This document shows positions 46,557-55,237 of a DNA stretch of 64,000 nt, one piece after another; within the stretch, counting starts at the first letter, position 1, and every line of letters starts with the position of its first letter. The position numbers were made by a program, and so were the translations under genes. The stretch lies in NCBI GenBank assembly GCA_003167365.1, contig PMTM01000013.1:58667-122666 (forward strand), read 5' to 3'. This DNA is from Spartobacteria bacterium. Lineage in GTDB: Bacteria; Verrucomicrobiota; Verrucomicrobiia; Chthoniobacterales; UBA10450. The notes under the pieces are model-generated. The model was given only the letters and a program-made list of their open reading frames with translations. It was not told the DNA's origin and searched no databases.

Positions 46557-47297
46557 ATGAACTCTGTTTTGAATTTGGTGTTGTCGCATCAGCCGCCGGC
46601 GGCCGTGGCAAAGATGCTCGGCTACTGGAGCGAACGCGTGGCCAAAGAAAGCATTCTTCTTGCCTATGGGGGATCCAAAAAGGAATTCGATTCCATCCCG
46701 CACCAGCAAAAAGTTTTCGTCGATGATCCCGGTTTGCGAACGTCCGATCATCAGCGCGAATTTCAGAGCTATACGGCTGTTTTCCAAGCTGGGGCCAAAT
46801 TTCTCCAGACCCGCCCGGAATTTCGCTACATTCACTTCGCGGAATTCGATCATCTGCCGCTGGTGCGAGACCTGAACGAGCGACAAATCGAAAGACTGAC
46901 TACGGAGGAAGCGGACGTGCTCGGCTTCCATCTCCATCGCGTGGACGACACAAATAATTCGCACTTTCTTTATCACGTCGCTCATGACGCCTTCGCGTCG
47001 CACTGGTTTCAAATCAGCCACCGCCCCGAACCGGAGGTGGTGCTTTCCATGTTTGGCACCGGAAGTTTTTGGACCCGAGAAGCATTCTGCGCCGTCGCGG
47101 CAACGGAGGAGCCGTTTCCGATCTATCTCGAGCTTTACTTGCCGACCCTGGCCCATCATTTAGGATTTCGCGTCCGCGATTTTACGGAGCAAAATCGTTT
47201 CGTCCGTATAACAAAAGATGAGACTGAATCTATCGAGCAAGCCCGCGCCGAAGGCGCGTGGACATTGCATCCGGTCAAGAGACTGTGGATTGACTAA
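46557..47297 (+). CDS. Uncharacterised protein, weakly GT-A-like
   Basis: This 246-residue protein is not clearly recognised. FRYIHFAEFDHLPLVRDL and the later GSFWTREAFCAVAATEEPFPIYLELYLPTLAHHLGF recall GT-A transferases in which an acidic pair sits at the metal site, but the match is soft. There is no signal peptide. The next gene starts on its last base. Location in the glycan locus supports a sugar-related role; this remains a guess. Confidence 0.55.
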   Translation: MNSVLNLVLSHQPPAAVAKMLGYWSERVAKESILLAYGGSKKEFDSIPHQQKVFVDDPGLRTSDHQREFQSYTAVFQAGAKFLQTRPEFRYIHFAEFDHLPLVRDLNERQIERLTTEEADVLGFHLHRVDDTNNSHFLYHVAHDAFASHWFQISHRPEPEVVLSMFGTGSFWTREAFCAVAATEEPFPIYLELYLPTLAHHLGFRVRDFTEQNRFVRITKDETESIEQARAEGAWTLHPVKRLWID

Positions 47298-47563
47298 TGC
47301 GTAAACTGATCCGTGCCGCCGGGCTCTGCATCGCACGCGTGTTCGGCACGCGCGTAACAGACTTTCAGACCGGACGCCTGCTCGGCAAAGCGCTGATCAT
47401 TCCCTGGCGCGGTAAAATCCACGTGATCGGACTAGAGGAAGATGTCCGAGCAATATTTCAATCGCAGAAAAGGCTGACCTATTGGAAGCAGGAGATCGTG
47501 TTCACCAAGCATCCGCCGGTAGATTTTCCAAAGGAAAAATCGACAACCGATCAGCCGAAATAA
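47297..47563 (+). CDS. Small uncharacterised protein coupled to 46557 gene
   Basis: This 88-residue protein has LIRAAGLCIARVFGTRVTDFQTGRLLGKALIIPWRGKIHVIGLE. It starts with the last base of the preceding gene, ATG within TAATG, so is translated in tandem. No known domain is seen. It ends just before the convergent EpsI-family gene. A partner for the preceding enzyme is the simplest idea. Confidence 0.5.
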   Translation: MRKLIRAAGLCIARVFGTRVTDFQTGRLLGKALIIPWRGKIHVIGLEEDVRAIFQSQKRLTYWKQEIVFTKHPPVDFPKEKSTTDQPK

Positions 47564-47571
47564 GGTGTCAA

Positions 47572-48264
47572 TTAAAGGAGCGCGCTTCCTTCCGGCCGCT
47601 TGAGCTGCGGAACGAGATCCTTGATAAAATCTTCCAGCATGGCCGCGGTCTGTTCTTCACTCCGGCCCCCTTGCACCCAACCTTGGGTGATAATCCCGGT
47701 GATGGTCACGTAAGCCCATCGTTGGTTGTATCCGTGAACAATCCGATCGCGCAAATCCATCGCGGTCCGCGTCAGGTGCGACGCCGTCATCTGATCCAAG
47801 CCGACGAACCAGTAATAACTGAGATTATGCAGGACGGAACGCGATTTGTCGTCCTGTTCGATCATACGTCCGGCGCGCAATTTCGTCAGTTCGAACGATT
47901 TTCCGTTACGCAACGCGATCACGCGCTTACTCGAAGATTCTAAACTCCAGCCTTGCGCCGGCAAACAACGTTCGGGGCGATGAATGCTGTTGGTCATGTC
48001 GTCTCCCGAGAGAATGATGGAGACGACAATCTTGTCGCCGCGCGGGCCAGTGTAGATTTTGCGGGCGAACTGCGTGTCCTTGGCCAGGATCTCCCGTTCG
48101 CGCGGCGTGATATCGGAATCGTCGCCGAACCAGGCTCCGACCACGTTGGGCAGGGCCACGGCAATGCCGGCCGGGCTGCTCTTGCTTACGTGCGGAAGGA
48201 GAAAGATCGCGCCGAATCCGACGAGCAGCACAATCTGCACGGCGAGCAGGCGCTTAGTAATCAT
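47572..48264 (-). CDS. epsI: EpsI-family exosortase-associated protein
   Basis: This 230-residue protein has an N-terminal membrane segment (LAVQIVLLVGFGAIFLL) and the EpsI domain with the diagnostic NSIHRPERCLPAQGWSLES. EpsI domains sit with exosortases in exopolysaccharide clusters and help processing; their exact role is not settled. Its start overlaps the exosortase stop by 11 bp, so they form one unit. Confidence 0.93.
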   Translation of the reverse strand: MITKRLLAVQIVLLVGFGAIFLLPHVSKSSPAGIAVALPNVVGAWFGDDSDITPREREILAKDTQFARKIYTGPRGDKIVVSIILSGDDMTNSIHRPERCLPAQGWSLESSSKRVIALRNGKSFELTKLRAGRMIEQDDKSRSVLHNLSYYWFVGLDQMTASHLTRTAMDLRDRIVHGYNQRWAYVTITGIITQGWVQGGRSEEQTAAMLEDFIKDLVPQLKRPEGSALL

Positions 48265-49210
48265 AATCGACCTTTTCTTTCACCAAGGCGGCCTTTTTCA
48301 TTTCCGCTGGTTTCAAGTTGATCAACTTTCCGAAAAGCAACATCGCCGCGATGGCAAACGGAAAGGAGAGATAACCGGAAATAGCGTGGTATGGGCCGCC
48401 GGCCAGGTTCTGCCCGAATAGTCGCGCTACGATAAAGATGGAAACGAGCCGGCCCGCGTTCCCGATCACGGCAAAGACGATCGCCGCCGCGAAGATCGCC
48501 AACTTCTTCCAGAGCCGGTCCTGGGTGAAGTGCCCATAGATGGCGGAGAGCATCGCGATCGCCATCAAGGAGCGAATACCGCTGCAACCTTCATCGATTT
48601 GAAATTGAAAGGTGTTGTCGGTTGCATTCACCATCGTGCCGAGGGTGCGGACGTGAATGCCGATGAAGTTGCAGATGGCGCTGGCCGTCCCGGTCTCGAT
48701 AAATTGCAAACTTACGGTCGCTTGCGTGAGAAAATTAAGCGGCACCATGAAAAGCAGAAAGGCGATGGGAAATAACAAAACTCGCGCGACCGCCTTGCCC
48801 CACAAGTAAAGCACCGCGCCGTAGAGCAAGAATGGGATAGCGGTCAAAGCCAGGCGCGCCTGGAGCGTGCGAGCACCGGCGAAAAACAAAAACAAACCGA
48901 TGCCAACGAACAGCCATCCCCAGCGCGACGACCCGATCGGCGCGCGGCGGAGCTTGTCTCTATCGTGCCAGACCAGAAAAGCGGCGATAAACGGAATGAG
49001 CTTCGCGTGTTCGTAATTTGTTTCGGGATTCCAGGCCTGCCAGGCCCAGGCCAAAGTGGAAAGCTGGCCGTTGGTGAAGAGATGGACGAATCCGAAAAAA
49101 TAAGTAAGCGTCGCAACAACGGCGAGGCCGAGAAAAAAAGCGGCTGGGTTGCGCCTGGCCGAGCCGGCGATTGTTTCGACCCAATTCTCGCTGGCTTTTG
49201 CTTCAGTCAC
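48254..49210 (-). CDS. Exosortase (transpeptidase of the EpsH/XrtA type)
   Basis: This 318-residue polytopic protein has about eight hydrophobic segments and the three catalytic elements: DEGCSGIRSL (C209), GNAGRLVSI (R254) and GGPYHAISGY (H275). Exosortases cut PEP-CTERM or similar C-terminal sorting signals and are tied to polysaccharide production. No PEP-CTERM protein is visible in the window, so substrates must lie elsewhere. Paired with EpsI. Confidence 0.95.
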   Translation of the reverse strand: MTEAKASENWVETIAGSARRNPAAFFLGLAVVATLTYFFGFVHLFTNGQLSTLAWAWQAWNPETNYEHAKLIPFIAAFLVWHDRDKLRRAPIGSSRWGWLFVGIGLFLFFAGARTLQARLALTAIPFLLYGAVLYLWGKAVARVLLFPIAFLLFMVPLNFLTQATVSLQFIETGTASAICNFIGIHVRTLGTMVNATDNTFQFQIDEGCSGIRSLMAIAMLSAIYGHFTQDRLWKKLAIFAAAIVFAVIGNAGRLVSIFIVARLFGQNLAGGPYHAISGYLSFPFAIAAMLLFGKLINLKPAEMKKAALVKEKVDYDY

Positions 49211-49391
49211 GGGGAGACGAGATTAGTTCGTGGCGGAGCCCGAAGCAATGCTGACTCTCGAAACAACCAGGTTCGACGACTTCGTTAGGAGGAAATGGCC
49301 GCGGCAACCTTCGCTGCCGCAGAAGCATGGACGCCAAAGCCAAATCGCAGTATGCCTGGTTCTCGCTAACGCCAATATTTGCTAGATCCCA

Positions 49392-50138
49392 ATGAAAGTC
49401 ATTGACGTATTAGGCACGCCTCTAACCGCGACGAGCTACGACGAGTTCACCCGATATTGCCATCAACTCGTCAAAGCCGACGGAACCTGGGCCGTTGATT
49501 TGAGCAATACGCAGGTCGTGACTATGCGCCGGCATGACCCGAAGTTCCGGGAGACCACAAGCGTGTTCGATTTTTTTCTTCCTGACGGAATGCCGCTGGT
49601 CTGGTGTATAAATCGCCAAGGAACAAATCTTCCCGATCGTGTTTACGGTCCGAAATTTATGCGGTATTGCCTCGTGAAGAGTCCACTTCCTTACAGGCAT
49701 TACTTCCTTGGTGGTTCGCCCGATTCTCTGGCGCGTTTGCATGAACGGTTGATGGCTCAGCAACCTGAGCTGCAAATTGTTGGCTCGCGCCATGGCTATT
49801 TCAGGGGCGACGAGGAACCAGCAATTGTGCAGGAGATCAATAGGCTCTCGCCTGATTTCATTTGGGTCGGCTTGGGAACGCCAAAACAACAGGATTGGAT
49901 TTATCGAAACAAGCCTCAAATACACCGTGGCATTCTTTTCGCGGTTGGTTTTGCATTCGATGCCATAGCCGGAAGCAAAAAGGATGCGCCGGAGTGGATG
50001 CAACGCCGCGGGTTGACCTGGCTCTTTCGAATTTTGAGCGAACCGCGCCGCTTGCTCAGGCGCTATCTGAAATACAACACGCTTTTCCTATTTTATTTGT
50101 GCACGAACAAGTTTCGCCGCCGCGGAAACACTTTGTGA
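49392..50138 (+). CDS. WecG/TagA/CpsF family glycosyltransferase
   Basis: This 248-residue transferase has VDLSNTQVVTMRR, RVYGPKFMRYCL, YFLGGSPDSLARLHERL, VGLGTPKQQDWIYRNK and the basic C-terminal RILSEPRRLLRRYLKY. Relatives such as TagA and WecG add N-acetylmannosamine(-uronate) to a lipid-linked sugar. It ends the glycan locus. It lies divergent from exosortase with a 180-bp gap that contains only a weak very short frame. Confidence 0.93.
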   Translation: MKVIDVLGTPLTATSYDEFTRYCHQLVKADGTWAVDLSNTQVVTMRRHDPKFRETTSVFDFFLPDGMPLVWCINRQGTNLPDRVYGPKFMRYCLVKSPLPYRHYFLGGSPDSLARLHERLMAQQPELQIVGSRHGYFRGDEEPAIVQEINRLSPDFIWVGLGTPKQQDWIYRNKPQIHRGILFAVGFAFDAIAGSKKDAPEWMQRRGLTWLFRILSEPRRLLRRYLKYNTLFLFYLCTNKFRRRGNTL

Positions 50139-50400
50139 AAACTTGCATTCGACGGCGTGTTCACGGGTGGACAATTCTTCGAGCGTTTAACTTCGTCGCG
50201 TGGGATGCAGGGACCCTTTCCAAAAGCAAACCTAGCTTCGTAATTTCTTTTTGGTCTCTTCGATCGTTATTCCGAGCCAAGCGAGAAAATTGTAGGCAGA
50301 TATCGCGCTTATTGATAAGAAACCTGCTCCGCGCGCACATCCTTTGCTTCTAGTAATTATAACAACGCCAGTTTTACCCCATACCGCTTCCCAATACGCC
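50139..50400. other. Intergenic region ahead of the beta-helix protein
   Basis: About 260 bp with no gene, repeat or clear hairpin that I can support. It probably holds the promoter of the beta-helix gene, but no -35/-10 pair stands out. Confidence 0.4.
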
Positions 50401-52569
50401 GTGACTTTCCGCCAAATTGCAATTCGATCCACGCTCCCCCGCTCGGCGCGTCGTTTCACCTCTCAGACGGTGGCGATCTTCCTCGCGCTCGGGTCGTTCA
50501 ATGCCGCCGCGGATCAACCTGCCACCGGCGTCGTGGCGGGGGGCGAAGTCTGGATCAGCGCCCAAGCCCACAATGGCGGGACCGGCACCTCCTCTAACCC
50601 GTACGATGGCAGCACGCAGATAAAGTTCGATGCCGTGATAGCCGGTTTCCAAAACACGCCAAACGTTACGATTCACCTTGGTGCAGGAACGTTCCGGTCG
50701 GATGTCTCTCCGTCCACCAGGTGGCAGGTTCAGCCGGGCTGGATTATTGACGGCGCCGGGATGTATTTAACAACCTGTCAAATGATGGGAAACTTAACCG
50801 GGAAGCACTGGGACCAGGAATTCTTCAAATCATCGTTCAACGGTTCCACCGACAACGTTGCTATTCGAGACTTAACGGTTGATTGCAACTGGTCCGAACT
50901 ATCATTGACGGCCGACTTCGGAGCTGGTGGCGAGCAATGGGGAGCTATTCATGCCATTAGCCTTATGGGCAGCAACAATTTGATTGAGCGGGTCCGCCAG
51001 ATCAACAGTCACGGTTCATGGGCGAACTCCTGTGAGCCATTCGGAATTCAGCTTTCTGCTCCGGCTACCGGAGACGCCACCGGCAACATAATTCGATATT
51101 GCAGGGCTGAGTTGCCCCAGGGGAATTACGGAGCAGCGTTCGCGCTGCAAGGATGGGTTAGCGGGAGCATGACGCATTTCATGACCAACTCGAGTGTGTA
51201 CGGGAATTACGTTGCGGGCCAAAACACCGGCACTGCAATTGGCTTTACTACCGGCGGGGTCAATGCGGCCTTTATTAAGAACTGTCAGATTCACGACAAT
51301 ACGTTTACCGATTGTCAAAGCATCTACTACCAGGATACCGGCAGCATTGACGGGCTTCAGATTCTAAACAACAAGTTAGTGCGCGGATGGCTGGGGATTG
51401 GTCTCGTTGCCAGTGCTGACCCGACGTGGACGAAAAACAACGTCACCATCGCCGGCAACAGTCTCAATATCCAAAATAGAACAGCTCCCTACGGCAGTGC
51501 CGGCTACGGAATCCAGACCTCCGGTTCCACGTCTTCAAATGTTTCCATTACTGGAAATTACATTTCCTTCACTCCGACCGGCCAGGGGTACAAGCAGTTC
51601 TTAACCATCTCTGCCGGCACTCTGGTAAATTCGACCATATCTAACAATACGGCAGACGAAGCGTCGGCGGGACTAGCGCTCGCAGGACCACTCAGAGCTC
51701 AAACCAGTGGTTCCAATATCCAGATCTCAGCAAACCGGACGGTCGCTGGCCTGACTATGACCGGCCTGGCCGATAGCGTTGCGCCGTCGCAGACTCCCGG
51801 AAAGACGCTCAACTTTTCCACTCGCGCGACCGTCGGCACCGGCGAGAACACCTTGATCGACGGCTTCATCATAACCGGAACTGCGCCGAAGAAAGTGATT
51901 ATGCGCGCCCTTGGCCCATCTCTGACTCAATACGGTGTGCAAAGCGCGCTGACTAATCCCACACTCACCCTCTACGATCAGACTGGCGCAATATTGACCA
52001 GCAATGACAACTGGAAAGACACCCAGCAAACCGAGATTGCGGCAACAGGGCTTCAACCATCGAACGATTTAGAATCCGCCATCGTGCAAACGCTTCCGCC
52101 CGGCATGTACACGGCAGGGATGAACGGAAAGAATGGCGCTACCGGCGTCGGATTGATCGAAGTATACGATCTGGATTCAACGGCCGATTCCACACTTGGG
52201 AACGTGAGTACGCGCGGATTAGTGGGAACAGGCGATAACGTTGTCATCGGCGGCCTTATCGTCGGGAGCGGGACGAATCCAGAGGTGCTGGCAATGGGGA
52301 TTGGGCCAAGTCTGGCCAATGTCGGAATCCACAACCCTCTCGCAGACCCCTTCCTCCAATTATATGATGGAAACGGCGGACTGATCGCGGAAAATAATGA
52401 CTGGCAGGACACGCAGCCGGAGCTAATCGCAGCCACCGGGCTGGCACCGACAGACAGTCACGAAGCCGCGATTATGGTATGGCCGGCCCCGGGAAATTAC
52501 ACGGCCATCTTGCGAGGAAATAACGGCACGTCCGGAGTCGGTCTCCTAGAAGTCTTTCGGATGAATTGA
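50401..52569 (+). CDS. Secreted right-handed beta-helix protein with two tandem C-terminal repeats
   Basis: This protein of about 720 residues has a signal segment (TVAIFLALGSFNAAA), then a pectate-lyase-like parallel beta-helix (about residues 60-470) with many short N-rich turns such as NNLIERVRQINSHG and NNVTIAGNSLNIQN. The last 240 residues are two tandem copies of an approximately 120-residue module: each has an STRA/STRG start, a GPSLxxxG core, an NDNWKDTQ/NDWQDTQ turn and an end at GLIEVYDLD or GLLEVFRMN. Such modules are common at the C-terminus of verrucomicrobial surface proteins. No PEP-CTERM signal follows. The GTG at 50401 is chosen; TTG at 50344 would add 19 residues. Confidence 0.8.
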   Translation: MTFRQIAIRSTLPRSARRFTSQTVAIFLALGSFNAAADQPATGVVAGGEVWISAQAHNGGTGTSSNPYDGSTQIKFDAVIAGFQNTPNVTIHLGAGTFRSDVSPSTRWQVQPGWIIDGAGMYLTTCQMMGNLTGKHWDQEFFKSSFNGSTDNVAIRDLTVDCNWSELSLTADFGAGGEQWGAIHAISLMGSNNLIERVRQINSHGSWANSCEPFGIQLSAPATGDATGNIIRYCRAELPQGNYGAAFALQGWVSGSMTHFMTNSSVYGNYVAGQNTGTAIGFTTGGVNAAFIKNCQIHDNTFTDCQSIYYQDTGSIDGLQILNNKLVRGWLGIGLVASADPTWTKNNVTIAGNSLNIQNRTAPYGSAGYGIQTSGSTSSNVSITGNYISFTPTGQGYKQFLTISAGTLVNSTISNNTADEASAGLALAGPLRAQTSGSNIQISANRTVAGLTMTGLADSVAPSQTPGKTLNFSTRATVGTGENTLIDGFIITGTAPKKVIMRALGPSLTQYGVQSALTNPTLTLYDQTGAILTSNDNWKDTQQTEIAATGLQPSNDLESAIVQTLPPGMYTAGMNGKNGATGVGLIEVYDLDSTADSTLGNVSTRGLVGTGDNVVIGGLIVGSGTNPEVLAMGIGPSLANVGIHNPLADPFLQLYDGNGGLIAENNDWQDTQPELIAATGLAPTDSHEAAIMVWPAPGNYTAILRGNNGTSGVGLLEVFRMN

Positions 52570-52594
52570 GGCCGAACGCCGCGCGTTCGCGCGA

Positions 52595-52857
52595 TTTCAG
52601 ATCGTAGATTTCAGATTGACGATTGCGAAGATGCGTCATCCGCGGTGGCCTACACTTCTCAACTACTCAACGTCTCAACATCTCGGTCACCGGTGTAGTG
52701 GCCTCGAAAGCTTTCGGGGCAAATTCCTGGAAGGCTCGCAGCGGCGAACGCCTTCTCAACGCCTCAACCGCTCTCAACGAAAGCGTAACAAAAGTTCGGC
52801 GTTCAGTACAGCTTTCAGTTTTCCGATGTCAGATTTCCGTTTTCAGATTTCAACGAT
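52595..52857. repeat. Mixed heptad/octamer repeat E, 3' of mutL
   Basis: This stretch contains CTCAAC octamers (CTCAACTA, CTCAACGT, CTCAACAT), then the word CTCAACGAAAGCGTAACAAA and pyrimidine-rich GCTTTCAGTTTTCCG heptads. The word with GCGTAACA is repeated on the other side of mutL at about 54755 as CTCAACGAAGCGTAACAAG. The mutL stop codon lies at the very end of the repeat. No coding frame of substance. Confidence 0.72.
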
Positions 52858-54660
52858 TCACACTTTTCGTCCAAACTTTTTTTCCAGCTCCGTGAGCGAA
52901 ATCTGGATCATCGTCGGCCGGCCGTGCGGACAGCAGTAGGGCAGATCGCAAGCGAGCAGGTCCTGGATCAGTTTTTCGATCTCGAGAAAACGCAATGGAT
53001 CGTTCGCTTTGACGGCATGACGGCAAACGGTTTTGGCGATCATCTCTTCACCGAGGCGCATGGGTGAGCTGCTCGCGCTGGAGGATTTCAAGTCGTCGAT
53101 CACGCGTTGCATGAAACGAACAGGGTCGGACGTGTTTAGGAACGCCGGCAAACTGTCGATCTTGAATGTATTCGGACCGAAAGCTTCGATGCCAATTCCC
53201 ATCTTTTGCAAGATCGACATGTTGCGCTCGATCCAGTCGGTGTCGCGCGGTGGAAGATCGAACGTTTGCGGAATGAGCAGCCGTTGCGTCGGCACGCCTT
53301 GCTCCTCCATTCGCCGGCGCAGCTCTTCGAACAAAATGCGTTCGTGCGCGGCGTGCTGATCGACCAGCACGAGTCCGCCGGCGTTCTCCATCAAAATGTA
53401 GAGCTTGTTCAGCACCCCGATGATCTGGAATTGCTGCGCATTTCCAGTTCTTGTTGACGCGTCGGCGGGCAACGCACTGTAGCCGTGGTCGCTGACCGCG
53501 GTTCCCAGTGTCGGATCGCCGGTCACAGGCGCAGGGAACGGCGGCGCAAATGTGGAGGGACGGGCTCTGTCCCGTCCTTCGATTCCGGACGACACTAATT
53601 CGGACGACACGGAAGTCGTCCCTCCAGCAGCTGGCGCCGGCCCGCGGAATTGCTCCTGCCAGGTTTCGCGGTTGCTGTCCAAGGCTCGCTGAATGGAACG
53701 GACCACCGCCTCACGCACGGAATTTGGATCGCGAAAACGAACTTCGCGCTTGGCTGGATGAACATTCACATCCACCGCGGCTGGATCGATCTCGAGAAAA
53801 AGAAAGGTGATGGGATACTGCCCTTTCATCAGCGCGGTGTGATATCCCTCGCGCAACGCGGCGCTTAGCACCGGACTCTCGATGGCCCGGCCATTCACGA
53901 AAAAGAGCTGTTGATCGCGAGTTTGGCGGCTCACGCCCGCGCGACCGATCAAGCCGCGAATCGCGATAGCGGATGAAGCTTCCTCGTTCACCTCGAGCAG
54001 ACGTTCGAGAAGTTCGTTTCCGAACAGATCGCGAATGCGATGGCCGAGACTGGCGGTCGCGGGAAGTTGCAGAACGGTGCGCTCGTCGCGCACAAACGTA
54101 AACGCAATCTGCGGATGGCCGATGGCCTGAAGATGAATTTGGTGTTCGATGTTCCGGCTCTCGGTATTTTCCGAGCGCAGGAATTTTCGGCGCGCCGGCA
54201 AATTATAAAAGAGCGAGCGCGCTTCCACCTGCGTGCCGGGCGCTTCCCCACCCTCGCGAACAGTCTCGATCTTGCCGCCATTTACTAAAATCTCGGTGCC
54301 GGCGACGGCCTCCGCTTCGCGCGTCGTTAATCGAAAACGAGAGACGCTGGCGATACTCGGAAGCGCTTCGCCGCGAAATCCGAGCGTGCCAATCGCTTCG
54401 AGGTCGGAAGCCGAACGAATCTTGCTGGTGGCGTGCCGCTCCAGGGAGAGAAGCGCATCGTCGCGATCCATTCCGCTTCCGTCATCGATCACGCGAACGA
54501 GAGAAATGCCGCCACGCCGGATCAGGATGTCGATCTTGCGCGCGCCGGCGTCGATGCTGTTCTCGACCAGTTCCTTGACCACGGAAGCCGGGCGTTCCAC
54601 GACCTCACCCGCCGCCACCTGGCTGGCCACGGTTTCCGACAGCAATCGAATGCGGCTCAT
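52858..54660 (-). CDS. mutL: DNA mismatch repair protein MutL
   Basis: This 600-residue protein begins with the GHKL ATPase: VENSIDAGA, DDGSGMDRDDA and GTLGFRGEAL. The C-terminal endonuclease-type region has DQHAAHERILFEE and CPHGRPTMIQ. Together they are a nicking MutL without MutH, as in most bacteria. Residues about 346-369 in the disordered linker are encoded by a double-hairpin palindrome. Both flanks have related repeats (E, F). Confidence 0.95.
   Translation of the reverse strand: MSRIRLLSETVASQVAAGEVVERPASVVKELVENSIDAGARKIDILIRRGGISLVRVIDDGSGMDRDDALLSLERHATSKIRSASDLEAIGTLGFRGEALPSIASVSRFRLTTREAEAVAGTEILVNGGKIETVREGGEAPGTQVEARSLFYNLPARRKFLRSENTESRNIEHQIHLQAIGHPQIAFTFVRDERTVLQLPATASLGHRIRDLFGNELLERLLEVNEEASSAIAIRGLIGRAGVSRQTRDQQLFFVNGRAIESPVLSAALREGYHTALMKGQYPITFLFLEIDPAAVDVNVHPAKREVRFRDPNSVREAVVRSIQRALDSNRETWQEQFRGPAPAAGGTTSVSSELVSSGIEGRDRARPSTFAPPFPAPVTGDPTLGTAVSDHGYSALPADASTRTGNAQQFQIIGVLNKLYILMENAGGLVLVDQHAAHERILFEELRRRMEEQGVPTQRLLIPQTFDLPPRDTDWIERNMSILQKMGIGIEAFGPNTFKIDSLPAFLNTSDPVRFMQRVIDDLKSSSASSSPMRLGEEMIAKTVCRHAVKANDPLRFLEIEKLIQDLLACDLPYCCPHGRPTMIQISLTELEKKFGRKV
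53554..53625. repeat. Double-hairpin REP-like element inside the mutL linker
   Basis: Outer words GGAGGGAC and GTCCCTCC are inverted. Inside are two hairpins: GGACGGG-CTCTGT-CCCGTCC and GGACGAC-ACGGAA-GTCGTCC. The element is 72 bp, 24 codons, and reads in frame as GGTTSVSSELVSSG and the following IEGRDRARPS. It lies between the ATPase and C-terminal domains, so an insertion here would be tolerated. Confidence 0.8.
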
Positions 54661-54671
54661 GCAATTTCAGA

Positions 54672-54826
54672 CGGTAAAGCGGAAAGCGGAGAGCTGAAAA
54701 CGGAAACACGGAGAATACTTCGTGGAATAATCGAGGATGCGGTGGGCAACTTCTCAACGAAGCGTAACAAGACTTTCGCGTTTCAGTATTGTTTCAGCTT
54801 TCCGTTTTCCGCTTTCAGCTTTCCGC
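54672..54826. repeat. Heptad inverted repeat F, 5' of mutL
   Basis: The left arm has CGGAAAG/CGGAGAG/CTGAAAA/CGGAAAC heptads. The right arm ends GTTTCAGCTTTCCGTTTTCCG, its inverse. The core holds CTTCTCAACGAAGCGTAACAAG, matching repeat E across mutL. The whole would fold as a long stem. It occupies the probable mutL promoter and part of the iscA/erpA leader. Confidence 0.72.
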
Positions 54827-54872
54827 CCGCCTGGTTGACTTGAATAGCCGTGGTCGTAACTTTGAAAATCAT

Positions 54873-55208
54873 ATGATCACCGTCACGGACAACGCTGTCC
54901 GGCAACTCCGCGTTCTCCTCAAGGAAAAGGTCGAGGCCGCACATAAGGGACTGCGCGTCCAAATTGTGAAGGGCGGTTGCTCGGGACTGAACTACGAAAT
55001 GGCGCTGGACGATAAAAAATCCGGCGACGCGGTGGTGGAACGCGACGGCGTGGAATTTTATATCGACAACGAAAGCGCGTCGTATCTGCGCGGCGCAACC
55101 CTGGATTTTCGCGACGGATTAACCGCAGTCGGTTTTCAAATCGTGAATCCGAATGCTGCGCGCACCTGCGGCTGTGGTTCATCGTTCGAAGCCACCAAGC
55201 CCGCTTGA
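54873..55208 (+). CDS. Iron-sulfur cluster insertion protein, IscA/ErpA-like
   Basis: This 111-residue A-type carrier has the three cysteines in GGCSGLNY (C36) and RTCGCGSSF (C99, C101) and starts ITVTDNAVRQLRVLL. It passes Fe-S clusters to target proteins. ATG at 54873 gives a normal N-terminus; an in-frame extension upstream reads through repeat F. It is downstream of repeat F and 30 bp before the next gene. Confidence 0.93.
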   Translation: MITVTDNAVRQLRVLLKEKVEAAHKGLRVQIVKGGCSGLNYEMALDDKKSGDAVVERDGVEFYIDNESASYLRGATLDFRDGLTAVGFQIVNPNAARTCGCGSSFEATKPA

Positions 55209-55237
55209 AATCGAGGGTTTTTCTCGCTTTCGTCTAA

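Noticed and set aside
49295..49369. 24-codon frame with AGGAGG just ahead in the gap before the WecG-type gene
   Set aside because: The spacing of 2 bases to ATG is too short for a good start, and the peptide has no features; leader-peptide function cannot be supported.
50401..52569. PEP-CTERM sorting signal on the beta-helix protein
   Set aside because: No C-terminal hydrophobic helix or basic tail is present; the protein ends in a folded module.
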